From contig DATGXG010000033.1 in assembly GCA_035299085.1 (NCBI GenBank), positions 62,001 to 126,000 of the forward strand: a stretch of DNA of 64,000 nucleotides, in the 5' to 3' direction. The translations under genes were made by a program, and so were the position numbers. This document shows positions 26,662-35,533 of the stretch, piece by piece. Every line of letters begins with the position of its first letter. Position 1 is the stretch's first letter. The notes beneath the pieces were generated by a model, which worked only from the letters and a program-made list of their open reading frames with translations, made no database searches and was not told where the DNA came from. This stretch comes from Bacteroidales bacterium. GTDB taxonomy: Bacteria; Bacteroidota; Bacteroidia; Bacteroidales; UBA10428.

Positions 26662-28935
26662 ATGAAGAGGATAAGTATTGCTTTTTTTGCAGCTGTTCTG
26701 TTTGCGTCCGGCATGAAGGCCCAGGATCAGAAAATGACAGCGTTCATCAACGACCTGATGGGCAAAATGACGGTAGAGGAGAAAATCGGTCAGCTCAACC
26801 TGATTACCGGTAGTGATTTTACAACCGGTACTGCCACTAACTCCAATATGGCACAGAAGATAAAGAGTGGACAGGTAGGAGGATTGTTCAACGTTTTTTC
26901 GGTTTCAGCAATGAAATCAGCCCAGGACCTTGCTGTTAAAGAATCTCCGAATCATATTCCAATCCTTTTCGGGATGGATGTGATCCATGGATACAGGACA
27001 ATTTTCCCGATTCCACTGGCTTTAAGCTGCACATGGGACATGCAACTGATTGAGAAATCGGCCCGCATTGCTGCTCAGGAAGCAACTGCCAACGGAATAG
27101 CATGGACTTTTTCACCCATGGTCGATATTGCAAGGGATGCCCGTTGGGGAAGAATTGCAGAAGGAAGCGGCGAAGATCCCTGGCTCGGTTCACGAATTGC
27201 AGAAGCCATGGTTAAAGGTTACCAGGGTGATGACCTTACAAAGAACAATACAATGATGGCCTGTGTAAAGCATTTCGCTTTATATGGCGCTGCTGAAGCC
27301 GGGCGCGACTATAATACCGTTGATATGAGCCGGCTCACCATGTATAACGATTATCTTCCTCCTTATAAGGCCGCTGTGGATGCAGGGGCAGGAAGTGTGA
27401 TGACTTCATTCAATGTAGTGGACGGTATTCCTTCCACGGGTAATCGCTGGCTTCTCACTGAACTCCTGCGTAATGAATGGGGCTTCAACGGATTTGTGGT
27501 GACTGATTATACAGCCACAAATGAAATGATTAACCATGGAATGGGTGATCTTCAGGCTGTGTCTGCCCTGGCAGTTTCTGCCGGAACCGACATGGATATG
27601 GTGGGCGAAGGATTTCTTACAACACTTAAAAATTCGCTTGACGAAGGAAAAATAAGCTTGCAGGACATTGATGTGGCCTGCCGCAGGGTACTTGAGGCAA
27701 AATATAAGCTCGGACTTTTTGACGATCCTTACCGTTACCTGAATGAAGAAAGGGCAAAAACCGAAGTGCTGACACCGGATAACATCAGTACCGCTCGTAC
27801 CATAGCTTCCAGATCAATGGTATTGCTTAAGAATGACAAGCAGGTACTTCCGCTGAAAAAATCAGGAACGATTGCAGTGATTGGTCCTCTGGGCGAAAGT
27901 AAGTTCGATATGCTGGGCACATGGGCCATGGGTGGTGATCCCAAACAGATTGTTTCGGTTGTTGAGGGTATTAAGAATGTGAGTGGAGATGCCGTGAAAG
28001 TGCTGTATGCAAAAGGTTCGGAGCTTACAGACAACGCGTTAATGCTGAAGGCAACAAATCCTTTGGGCCCACGGGGAGATCAGAATAAGGAAAAGAAACC
28101 ATCCGGTAACCTGTTGAACGAAGCTTTGCAGACTGCTGCAAAAGCAGATGTAATTGTTGCCGTCCTGGGTGAAGCTTCCGCATGGTCGGGTGAAGCTTCC
28201 AGCATGTCAGAAATCGGCCTGCAGAAAACTCAGCAGGAACTGCTCAAGGCATTGCTCGGTACAGGGAAACCGGTAGTGCTTGTACTCATTAATGGCAGGC
28301 CTTTAACACTGGCATGGGAAAATGAAAATGTAAGCACTATTCTTGAAGCATGGGCGGGCGGTTCGGAAGCCGGTAATGCAATTGCAGATGTACTTTTCGG
28401 CAATTATAACCCGTCAGGCCGACTGACAACAACTTTTCCAAGGAGCGTAGGACAGATTCCCCTGTACTACAATCATAAAAATACGGGCCGGCCGATGGAT
28501 GCCAATAATAAATTCACTTCAAAATATCTTGATATTCAAAATGATCCGCTTTATCCGTTTGGCTATGGATTAAGCTATTCAAAATTTGATTACAGCGATA
28601 TCAAATTAAGCAGCAATGCACTCAAAGGAAACGACAAACTGACAGTTTCAGTAACAGTCACCAATACATCCAAATTGGCCGGGGAAGAAGTCGTTCAGTT
28701 GTATATCCGCGATATGGTTGGGTCTGTTTCACGACCCATGAAAGAATTGAAGGATTTCAGGAAAGTAATGCTTCAGCCGGGCGAGAAGAAAGAGGTAGTT
28801 ATGGAAGTAACAACCGATGATCTGAAATTCTATAACAGCCAGTTGAAGTATGATTGGGAACCGGGTGACTTCACCGTATTTGTGGGTGGTAATTCACGCG
28901 ATGTGAAATCGGCTGTATTTAATTGGGCGAAATAA
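26662..28935 (+). CDS. bglX: Periplasmic beta-glucosidase, GH3 (BglX-like)
   Basis: A 757-residue GH3 enzyme closest in layout to BglX, which hydrolyses beta-linked oligosaccharides in the periplasm. It has a signal peptide of about 20 residues, then FGMDVIHGYRTIFPIPLA, CVKHFALYGAAEAGRDYN, nucleophile Asp in FVVTDYTATNEM, the second domain, and a C-terminal FnIII-like domain (EEVVQLYIRDMVGSV). It ends the beta-glucan cluster. An AATCGTA array faces it three bases after the stop. Confidence 0.93.
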   Translation: MKRISIAFFAAVLFASGMKAQDQKMTAFINDLMGKMTVEEKIGQLNLITGSDFTTGTATNSNMAQKIKSGQVGGLFNVFSVSAMKSAQDLAVKESPNHIPILFGMDVIHGYRTIFPIPLALSCTWDMQLIEKSARIAAQEATANGIAWTFSPMVDIARDARWGRIAEGSGEDPWLGSRIAEAMVKGYQGDDLTKNNTMMACVKHFALYGAAEAGRDYNTVDMSRLTMYNDYLPPYKAAVDAGAGSVMTSFNVVDGIPSTGNRWLLTELLRNEWGFNGFVVTDYTATNEMINHGMGDLQAVSALAVSAGTDMDMVGEGFLTTLKNSLDEGKISLQDIDVACRRVLEAKYKLGLFDDPYRYLNEERAKTEVLTPDNISTARTIASRSMVLLKNDKQVLPLKKSGTIAVIGPLGESKFDMLGTWAMGGDPKQIVSVVEGIKNVSGDAVKVLYAKGSELTDNALMLKATNPLGPRGDQNKEKKPSGNLLNEALQTAAKADVIVAVLGEASAWSGEASSMSEIGLQKTQQELLKALLGTGKPVVLVLINGRPLTLAWENENVSTILEAWAGGSEAGNAIADVLFGNYNPSGRLTTTFPRSVGQIPLYYNHKNTGRPMDANNKFTSKYLDIQNDPLYPFGYGLSYSKFDYSDIKLSSNALKGNDKLTVSVTVTNTSKLAGEEVVQLYIRDMVGSVSRPMKELKDFRKVMLQPGEKKEVVMEVTTDDLKFYNSQLKYDWEPGDFTVFVGGNSRDVKSAVFNWAK

Positions 28936-29084
28936 AATTTACGATTAAACGATTTACGATTTACGATTAGTTGTTCCTGTTATGCTGGTAATTAAATCGT
29001 AAATCGTAAATCGAATCGTAAATCGAATCGTAAATCGAATCGTAAATCGAATCGTAAATCGTAAATCGTAAATCGTAAATCTTC
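28936..29084. repeat. AATCGTA array arranged as a giant inverted repeat between convergent genes
   Basis: The left part carries TTTACGA units and the right part about a dozen AATCGTA units, some with an extra AATCG. The two sides are complementary, with a centre near 28975-28990. The array starts three bases after the bglX stop and ends four bases after the convergent kinase stop. Folded in either transcript it would make a long hairpin. Confidence 0.88.
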
Positions 29085-30473
29085 TTACATCATTGCCGAT
29101 CTGTCGGTAAAAATCTCTGAATGATTTTCTTTTCCTGTCCTTGCTTCAGGTAGCTGTAAGATAAATTTGGAACCTTTACCGGCTTCAGATTCCACTGTAA
29201 TTTTTCCGCCAAGTAGTTCAGAGTATGCGCTTGATATGGATAATCCCAGACCCATACCGTCATAAGTCCTGTTTACCCCGTAATCTATCTGGTAGAAGCG
29301 GTCAAAAATTTTCGATCTTTCAGATTCCGGTATTCCAATTCCTGAATCAAGAACATAAAATTCTATAGTCTTGTTTTTTTCACTGACTCCTACTTCTATA
29401 AAGCCCTTGTCAGTGAATTTAATTGCGTTGTTAATCAGATTGGTCAATATTCCCAACAGTTTGAATTCGTCAGTTAGAATTATTTTATCCGGTGGCTGAA
29501 TAAAATTAATCGCTCTGAATTCAAGGTTTTTGTGTGATGCAATAGTACGATATTGAAGTTCAAGGTTGATAAGCAATGCATTCAGGTTGACAGTGGATTC
29601 ATAGACACTCAGTTGCCTGGTTTCAATATGAGATATACTGATAATATCATCAACTATTGACATCAGCTGTTTGCCGCTCTTATCAATAATATCGATGTAT
29701 TTTTGGATCTGATCTTTGGTGAGGTCTTTCTGGGTAAGCATCCCCGAAAAACCAAGAATGGCATTCAGAGGCGTCCTGATTTCATGTGAAATATTATGAA
29801 GAAAGGCAGTTTTCAGTCTGTCGTTTTCTTCCGCCTTATCCCTGGTTTCAATCAGGTTTTTTACCAGGTACGTGTTTTCAAGGGCCAGCGAAGTAATATT
29901 CGAAAACGACCGGAACAAATCAACCTGGTGTTTTTCAAATTTTGAGCGTCTTTTGATAGTCCCGATTATAATGACTCCGGTGACTCTTTTATTCACAAAT
30001 AGCGGGATGTAAACGATAGATCCCAGTTTCCTCTTTTTGACAATTACATTTTCTTCATCCGTGAAATCTTCCCTGGCCGTATCAGGAATAATTACAATCG
30101 TTTCTTCATCAATTACCCTTCGGATATGCGGATGATTTTCAAGCCTTGCCAGCCTGAATTCATCAGGGAATCCCGGAGGCAGAGGAGGATACGTGGCTCT
30201 CAGAATGAGTTCATCCTCTTTCACAAGGTAAATGGCACTGGTATCAGTGGTTACAAGTTTTGAGGCACTGTCTACAATCCTCTGCAACACTGTTTTTTTA
30301 TCCACTGACTCAAGCAGGTGCAGACTGGTATTGAAAAGGATGGAAAAGTCCTTTTGTTCCTCAATGATTGAATTAGCCTGTGACAACCTGTCTTCAAGGT
30401 ACCGGATCCTTTTCCGGAGTTCTGTGTCTCCGTTCTCCACAGGTCCGTTGTTATCGGAAACTGAGTCAGTCAT
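29085..30473 (-). CDS. GAF-domain sensor histidine kinase, soluble
   Basis: A 462-residue kinase with no transmembrane segment. It has a short N-terminal coiled coil (about 17-45), a GAF domain (about 55-205), an H box FLHNISHEIRTPLNA with the phospho-acceptor His, N box GILTNLINNAIKF, and ATP-binding motifs DSGIGIP and GMGLGLSIS. No regulator gene is adjacent, so it is an orphan kinase here. A near-consensus promoter (TTG, 20-base spacer, TATCTTTC) lies upstream on the minus strand. Confidence 0.9.
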   Translation of the reverse strand: MTDSVSDNNGPVENGDTELRKRIRYLEDRLSQANSIIEEQKDFSILFNTSLHLLESVDKKTVLQRIVDSASKLVTTDTSAIYLVKEDELILRATYPPLPPGFPDEFRLARLENHPHIRRVIDEETIVIIPDTAREDFTDEENVIVKKRKLGSIVYIPLFVNKRVTGVIIIGTIKRRSKFEKHQVDLFRSFSNITSLALENTYLVKNLIETRDKAEENDRLKTAFLHNISHEIRTPLNAILGFSGMLTQKDLTKDQIQKYIDIIDKSGKQLMSIVDDIISISHIETRQLSVYESTVNLNALLINLELQYRTIASHKNLEFRAINFIQPPDKIILTDEFKLLGILTNLINNAIKFTDKGFIEVGVSEKNKTIEFYVLDSGIGIPESERSKIFDRFYQIDYGVNRTYDGMGLGLSISSAYSELLGGKITVESEAGKGSKFILQLPEARTGKENHSEIFTDRSAMM

Positions 30474-30495
30474 ATGTTTGGGTCAGATAGTATTG

Positions 30496-30526
30496 GAAAG
30501 ATAATGATTTATAACCAGATTGTCAA
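30496..30526 (-). promoter_or_regulatory. Probable promoter of the GAF kinase
   Basis: On the minus strand a TTG is followed after 20 bases by TATCTTTC, one mismatch from TAnnTTTG. The spacing suits the Bacteroidota primary sigma factor. Confidence 0.4.
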
Positions 30527-30642
30527 CAGAAATTGAAAAGGTATAAACGATCAGCCAACGGGATGACTCATATCACCCGCATAACTGAAATCAGGCATAT
30601 AATTGCCCGTTATCTTTACACTGATCAATTTTTATAGGTAAT

Positions 30643-31164
30643 ATGAATCGTTTTTTTGTAAGTGTGTTATGTGGAGTGTTGTTCTTTTTAGTTTCATGTG
30701 AAAAGGAAGATCTGTCAAATGACAAAGCTCCTGCAGCAAGCAACGCTGCAACAATCAATACGGAGGTTTATACCCTGAGTTCAGGGGATAACAAGGGATT
30801 TTCAGTCGAATATCTCCGGATGGCCGATGCCATCAAGGTTAAAGCTGATTTTATAATCATACCTCAAACCGGTCTGACAGGTGATGTAATGTCTCCCTTT
30901 CTGTCGCATCCGAATTTTGAAAGGCGGTTTATTCTTGCAAAGGAATTTGACGATGCAAAAAGTGCTGAAGCGTATTTTGATTCCTATAATGTTTCCCCCG
31001 ATGGAGAACCACTTCAACAATTCGCCCTTGATTTGAGGGCAAACCAGGTCTGGCTGGTTAAAACAAAGGATGGTCGTTTTTGCAAAATGCTGATCCTTGA
31101 AACTAAGATCAATAAAGAAACAGATTTTGTAGCCATTAAATTCAAGGCTGAAAGAATCGTATAG
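30643..31164 (+). CDS. Small lipoprotein of unknown function
   Basis: A 173-residue protein with a lipoprotein signal and lipobox Cys at about residue 19, followed by the acidic CEKED typical of surface-sorted lipoproteins. No family is recognised. The rest looks like a single mixed alpha/beta domain. It has its own terminator at 31186-31229 and is followed by the serpin lipoprotein. Confidence 0.7.
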   Translation: MNRFFVSVLCGVLFFLVSCEKEDLSNDKAPAASNAATINTEVYTLSSGDNKGFSVEYLRMADAIKVKADFIIIPQTGLTGDVMSPFLSHPNFERRFILAKEFDDAKSAEAYFDSYNVSPDGEPLQQFALDLRANQVWLVKTKDGRFCKMLILETKINKETDFVAIKFKAERIV

Positions 31165-31185
31165 CAGACAGGTGTTGTTTATTTT

Positions 31186-31229
31186 TCTCCGGAGAAACTG
31201 ATATTAATAGGATCTCCGGAGTTTTTTTT
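31186..31229 (+). terminator. Rho-independent terminator after the small lipoprotein
   Basis: Stem CTCCGGAGA (31187-31195) with TCTCCGGAG (31213-31221) and a run of eight T residues. The stem resembles that of the terminator at 44313-44344. Confidence 0.85.
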
Positions 31230-31283
31230 ATTCTAAAGGCAACCATTGGAATGAATTATGCATCTATTTATAAAATACTCTTT

Positions 31284-32528
31284 ATGAAAGCTGCATATCT
31301 TTTTCTGGCCGCCCTGTTTTTCATGTTCTCCTGTGAGAAAAACAACAATGACCCGGTACCTGCAAAGCCTGCCGATCTCGGACTGTCTAAAAGCACAACA
31401 GATATAATTGAAGCGGATAATGCATTCGGACTTGACCTTTTTACTAAGGTTCTTAAAAACGATGCCGAATCCGATAACATTTTTGTATCACCCACAAGTG
31501 TGGCACTGGCGCTTGCCATGACGTATAACGGATCTGCCGGCGATACCCGCGCAGCCATGGAAACGGCTTTGCATAAACAGGGTTTTACGGATGAAGAAAT
31601 CAACAATGGGTACAAAAGTCTCATTGATGCCCTGAAATCGGTTGATCCGAAGGTTATTCTCGAAATTGCCAATTCAATCTGGTATAAGGAAGGATTTACT
31701 GTTTTACCTGATTTTATAAACATCAACAGGCAGTTTTATAATGCCGAAGTGGATTCACTTGATTTCAGTGATCCTTCATCTGCCGGCACAATAAATGGAT
31801 GGGTAAATGTTCAGACACACGGAAAAATCAACAAAATTATTGATGGCATACCTGGTGATGCCGTTATGTACCTGATTAATGCGATTTATTTCAAGGGAAT
31901 CTGGCAGTATGAATTTGATAAATCAAAAACATTCAGCGGATCATTTACGGCAAATGGAGGGAGTTCTGTTAGTGTGGATTATATGACACAATCGGGTACC
32001 TTTCAGGCTGCACAGTATTCAGGTTTCGATATGATTGAACTGCCTTATGGGAGAGGAAATTTTAGTATGGTAATTCTGTTGCCTAAGAATGATAACACCG
32101 TAGACAACCTGGCGGATTCAATCACGAATGAAAACTGGAATACCTGGATCAGTGGTCTGAAAAAAAGGAATGTCGATTTATTCTTACCGAAATTTACTTA
32201 TAGCTATAGCAGGTTGTTGAATCCTGATCTCACCGGTATGGGGATGGGCGTTGCTTTTTCTGACGGAGCTGACTTTTCAGGAATTAACGGATATGGTGGC
32301 CTCAAGATTTCCAGGGTAATCCATAAATCATTTGTAGAGGTAAATGAACAGGGAACTGAAGCAGCCGCAGTGACGGCGGTTGAAATTGTTGAAGCCTCCT
32401 ATCCGGGGGCTAATCTTGAATTCAATGTTAATCGCCCGTTTATGTTTGCCATTCGTGAAACAACAACCGGCGCTGTTTTATTCATGGGCAGGGTAAACAA
32501 CCCGTTAACCAAAGAAAACGGCGATTAG
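31284..32528 (+). CDS. Lipoprotein serpin (serine protease inhibitor)
   Basis: Suicide-type protease inhibitor, predicted to be a surface or periplasmic lipoprotein of about 414 residues. I choose the ATG at 31284 because it directly precedes a lipoprotein signal with lipobox Cys; an in-frame ATG at 31251 would spoil it. The serpin fold is shown by NIFVSPTSVALALAM, LINAIYFKGIWQYEF and NRPFMFAIRE near the C-terminus. The reactive loop hinge is EQGTEAAAVTAVEI. Counting 15 residues from the hinge Gly by analogy with antithrombin puts Ala at P1 and Ser at P1', suggesting an elastase- or subtilisin-like target. Confidence 0.92.
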   Translation: MKAAYLFLAALFFMFSCEKNNNDPVPAKPADLGLSKSTTDIIEADNAFGLDLFTKVLKNDAESDNIFVSPTSVALALAMTYNGSAGDTRAAMETALHKQGFTDEEINNGYKSLIDALKSVDPKVILEIANSIWYKEGFTVLPDFININRQFYNAEVDSLDFSDPSSAGTINGWVNVQTHGKINKIIDGIPGDAVMYLINAIYFKGIWQYEFDKSKTFSGSFTANGGSSVSVDYMTQSGTFQAAQYSGFDMIELPYGRGNFSMVILLPKNDNTVDNLADSITNENWNTWISGLKKRNVDLFLPKFTYSYSRLLNPDLTGMGMGVAFSDGADFSGINGYGGLKISRVIHKSFVEVNEQGTEAAAVTAVEIVEASYPGANLEFNVNRPFMFAIRETTTGAVLFMGRVNNPLTKENGD

Positions 32529-32587
32529 CCGGCGAAAAACCTGACAGCGTCAGGAGGACGTGAGCGTTTGAACATCCTTAAAAAACA

Positions 32588-32617
32588 AAAACCTGCATCA
32601 ATAATGCAGGTTTTTTT
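32588..32617 (+). terminator. Rho-independent terminator after the serpin
   Basis: Stem AAAACCTGCAT (32588-32598) with ATGCAGGTTTT (32604-32614), five-base loop and T tail. The A-rich left side means it could also act on the convergent FHS transporter transcript. Confidence 0.88.
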
Positions 32618-32675
32618 ATCCGCGCAGAGATGCGATTCATCGCGTCTCCGGTTTATAGCGTCTGATTTTATATAA

Positions 32676-33902
32676 TTACCTTATAGTCGATCCTTTCACA
32701 GCAAAGAATGTAATGTAGGCGTAATAGAGGAAGAGGCAGCTGATGGCAATAATCAGGCCTATTTCTTTCTGAATTCCGCCCATAATAATCGGCAGAATAG
32801 CAGCGCCGATGACCGAAGTAGCGATTACGCCTGATCCTACTTTTGAATGGGGACCGAGATCCTCAAGTGAAAGGTTGTAAATGCAAGGCCACATGATGGA
32901 ATGGAAGAGGCCGGTAGCCAGGAATACCCACATAGCGAGCGTACTGGCGTTGGTTCCGATTACAAATGACAGGGCAAGCAGTAAAGCTCCGCCAACTGCA
33001 CAGAAGCTTAATATCCTGTTTGCCTTGAAACTGCGAAGAACAAAGATTCCGATAATACGGCCAACCATAAGTCCACCCCAGTAGTACTTCAGCATGTCGA
33101 TGGGGTTGATCTTATCGAGTACTCCGAGTTTTCCGGCATAATCGGCGAAGAAACTGGGAATACCGATTTCAACACCCATATAAAAGAAAATGGCTAACGA
33201 TCCCAGCCACATGTGTGTGTACTTAAAGGCACTGGATTTATATTTCTTTTCGGAACCTGTAGTTGATTCACCTTCACTTTTAATTTCAGGTAATTTCAAA
33301 AAGAACATGATGACAAGGATGACGGCTGTAATGACTCCGATAGTAAGGAAAGGACCGTCAACAATGTCTTTGATGGCACTGTTTTCCAATTTGGTGCCGG
33401 GTTCAAGTTTGGGAGTCACTAACAATACTGATACAAATATCGGGGCAATTACAGTGGCCACCGAATTGAGCGCATTGGTAAGTGTAAGTCGGCTGGCGGC
33501 CGTTTCTGCGGGCCCGAGGGCGTTAACATAAGGTGCTGCTGCAACCTGGAGAATAACAACACCTATTGCAAATACCGACACAGTGGAAAGAAATCCATAA
33601 TAGCCCATGGATACGCCGGGTATACAAAGGAAAAATCCGAGTGTGATAAGGGCCAGTCCCGACAGGACCCCGTTTTTGTAACCGATTTTATTCAGAAGAA
33701 AACCAACAGGGACCGAAAGGATGTAAGCACCGTAAAAAAATGTGTTGGGTAACTGCTTGGCTACATCATCAAGCCCGAAAGCATTTTTCAGGAATTCAAT
33801 CGTTGAATTGTTCATGGTTGTGATGAATCCGAACAGGAAGAATAAAGAAGCCATCACAATCAGCGGAAATAGAAATTTCGAGTTGTTTTCGTTCTTAGTC
33901 AT
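32676..33902 (-). CDS. Sugar MFS transporter, FHS family (GluP/FucP-like)
   Basis: Twelve-helix inner-membrane sugar:proton symporter of 408 residues. The FHS signature is visible in FLFGFITTMNNSTIEFLKNAF and in YGAYILSVPVGFLLNKIGYKNG. The central cytoplasmic loop is charged (about 205-225). Members carry glucose/galactose or fucose. The two genes before it on the same strand are galK and galM, so galactose is the likely substrate here. Confidence 0.92.
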   Translation of the reverse strand: MTKNENNSKFLFPLIVMASLFFLFGFITTMNNSTIEFLKNAFGLDDVAKQLPNTFFYGAYILSVPVGFLLNKIGYKNGVLSGLALITLGFFLCIPGVSMGYYGFLSTVSVFAIGVVILQVAAAPYVNALGPAETAASRLTLTNALNSVATVIAPIFVSVLLVTPKLEPGTKLENSAIKDIVDGPFLTIGVITAVILVIMFFLKLPEIKSEGESTTGSEKKYKSSAFKYTHMWLGSLAIFFYMGVEIGIPSFFADYAGKLGVLDKINPIDMLKYYWGGLMVGRIIGIFVLRSFKANRILSFCAVGGALLLALSFVIGTNASTLAMWVFLATGLFHSIMWPCIYNLSLEDLGPHSKVGSGVIATSVIGAAILPIIMGGIQKEIGLIIAISCLFLYYAYITFFAVKGSTIR

Positions 33903-33973
33903 ATGTTCTTGTTTGAAGTTTGTAAGTTCAATATCGGTTGAAGATAATAATTTTTGGACAGTTTGCTCCCATC

Positions 33974-34106
33974 ATAAAACTTCATTATTCTTAAATCGGT
34001 GTTCCTTGTTGGATTATAAAAACTTCGTTATCCTTAAGTCGGTGTTCCTTGTTCGATATTTTTTCGTATAATCTATTGATAACGAACACTGAACACTGAA
34101 CACTGA
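33974..34106. repeat. Two tandem 43-base units plus a GAACACT array
   Basis: A unit of about 42-43 bases (TAAAACTTCATTATTC to TTGTTGGATT) at 33974-34015 is repeated with changes at 34016-34058. Both contain TCGGTGTTCCTTGTT. It is followed by three GAACACT units at 34084-34105. No gene is visible between the transporter and galM. Confidence 0.75.
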
Positions 34107-34140
34107 TTTTTGAATGTCGAACAGGCCATCCTGGTAATAT

Positions 34141-35190
34141 TTATTTTCTCACCGTAAACCGATGCACACAGCTATGCCTATATTCCTCTCCGGGATTCAG
34201 CATTATGCCCGGGAAATGAGGTTTATTAATGGCATCGGCAAAATGCTGTGTTTCGAGGCAGAATGCCTGGCGTTTCTGGTATTTTTTGCCACCCTTGCCC
34301 TTTTCATTATCCATCCAGTTCGAACTGTACAACTGTACACCCGGTTGGGTTGTAAAAATTTCCATTACACGTCCTGATCCCGGGTCATAGGCTATAGCTG
34401 CCAATCCGAGCTCTCCTGAAGGGTGATCCAGTACCCAGTTATGATCATAGCCGTTTCCATATTTAAGCTGATCATAATCTGCGTTAATATCCCTGCCTAT
34501 CTTCTTTGCCACGGTAAAATCCATGGGTGTGCCTGTCACACTGAGAATTTCCCCAGTAGGAACGTTTGTATCATCAGTAGGCGTAAAGAATTTTGCATTG
34601 ATTTGCAATTCCTGCACCATGGCATCACCAGAACCTTCTCCTGCCAGGTTAAAGTAGGAGTGACTGGCGAGGTTGAAAATAGTTGTTGAATCGGTTGTAG
34701 CCCTGTAATCCAGCCTCAGTTCATCATTGTCAGTGAGTGTATAAATTACAGTTACCTTTACTTTCCCGGGATATCCTTCTTCTCCGTTCACCGAAACATA
34801 CTGGAGATGTACCATGTTGGCTTTGGTTTCCATAACATCCCAAACGACTTTACTGTAACCTGTAATTCCGCCATGAAGGTGATTGGGACCGTTATTAATG
34901 GCAAGAGTGTATACCTTTTTATTCAGTGTGAATTTTCCCTTGCCGATACGGTTGGCTACGCGACCGCAGACTGCTCCCATATAGGGCCCGTTGCCACTGA
35001 TGTACTCGGCTATTGTATCATATCCCTGGACGATATCCGCCATTTTACCGTTCCTGTCAGGAACATGAATACTGGCAATAATAGCGCCATAGTTCGTAAC
35101 CTGGGCAATTAATCCGTTCTTGTTTTTCAACGTGACGAGCCGCGTTTCCTTGCCGTAATGAACGGTTTTAAAGTTGTTTTCGTTAAGCAT
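34141..35190 (-). CDS. galM: Aldose 1-epimerase (mutarotase)
   Basis: Interconverts alpha and beta anomers of galactose or glucose before kinase action. It has 349 residues. The GalM fold is seen in VTNYGAIIASIHVPDR, NRIGKGKFTLN, the catalytic His regions NNGPNHLHGG and LASHSYFNLAGEG, and the late CLETQHFADAINKP containing the catalytic Glu. No secretion signal is seen, so it is cytoplasmic. It lies between galK and the FHS transporter; the 343 bases from galK contain the inverted copy of the ara-region composite repeat. Confidence 0.95.
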   Translation of the reverse strand: MLNENNFKTVHYGKETRLVTLKNKNGLIAQVTNYGAIIASIHVPDRNGKMADIVQGYDTIAEYISGNGPYMGAVCGRVANRIGKGKFTLNKKVYTLAINNGPNHLHGGITGYSKVVWDVMETKANMVHLQYVSVNGEEGYPGKVKVTVIYTLTDNDELRLDYRATTDSTTIFNLASHSYFNLAGEGSGDAMVQELQINAKFFTPTDDTNVPTGEILSVTGTPMDFTVAKKIGRDINADYDQLKYGNGYDHNWVLDHPSGELGLAAIAYDPGSGRVMEIFTTQPGVQLYSSNWMDNEKGKGGKKYQKRQAFCLETQHFADAINKPHFPGIMLNPGEEYRHSCVHRFTVRK

Positions 35191-35533
35191 GTCTTTGGTC
35201 TGTTAGTCTATTAGTCTGTAGTTTGTTAGTTGTTAAGTAATAAGGTATTAAGGCCTAAGAAATTCTTCTGAAATCAAAAATCAGTGTTCCTTGTTCGGTG
35301 TTTATTGCTGGGACCTATGGGACCTATAGGATTTATAGGACTGAAATCCAATCACTAAACACTAATCACTAATCACTTACTTGATATTGGTATGACGAAG
35401 TCGGAGACTTCGCCTAGCATTCCTCCTTCCGTCATCCAGCACCCAGTATCCAGCACCCAGTATCCAGCATCCAGCATCCAGAATCGGTCTTACACCTTAC
35501 TCCTTACCCCTACTCCTTACTCCTTACTCCCTA
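35191..35533 (-). repeat. Composite intergenic repeat between galK and galM (inverted copy of 3845-4055)
   Basis: No gene is visible. On the minus strand, reading from the galK stop to the galM start, it holds an AGTAAGG array directly after the stop, a CTGGATR array, the CGAAGTC-TCC-GACTTCG hairpin, the CCTATAGG-like palindromes, GAACACTGATTTTTGA, CTTAGGCCTTAATACC and a CTAACAGA-type array. This is the same order as upstream of araA, with near-identical sequence over about 215 bases. Confidence 0.88.

Noticed and set aside
28936..29084. CRISPR array
   Set aside because: Units are 7 bases, contiguous, without unique spacers; no cas genes are in the window.
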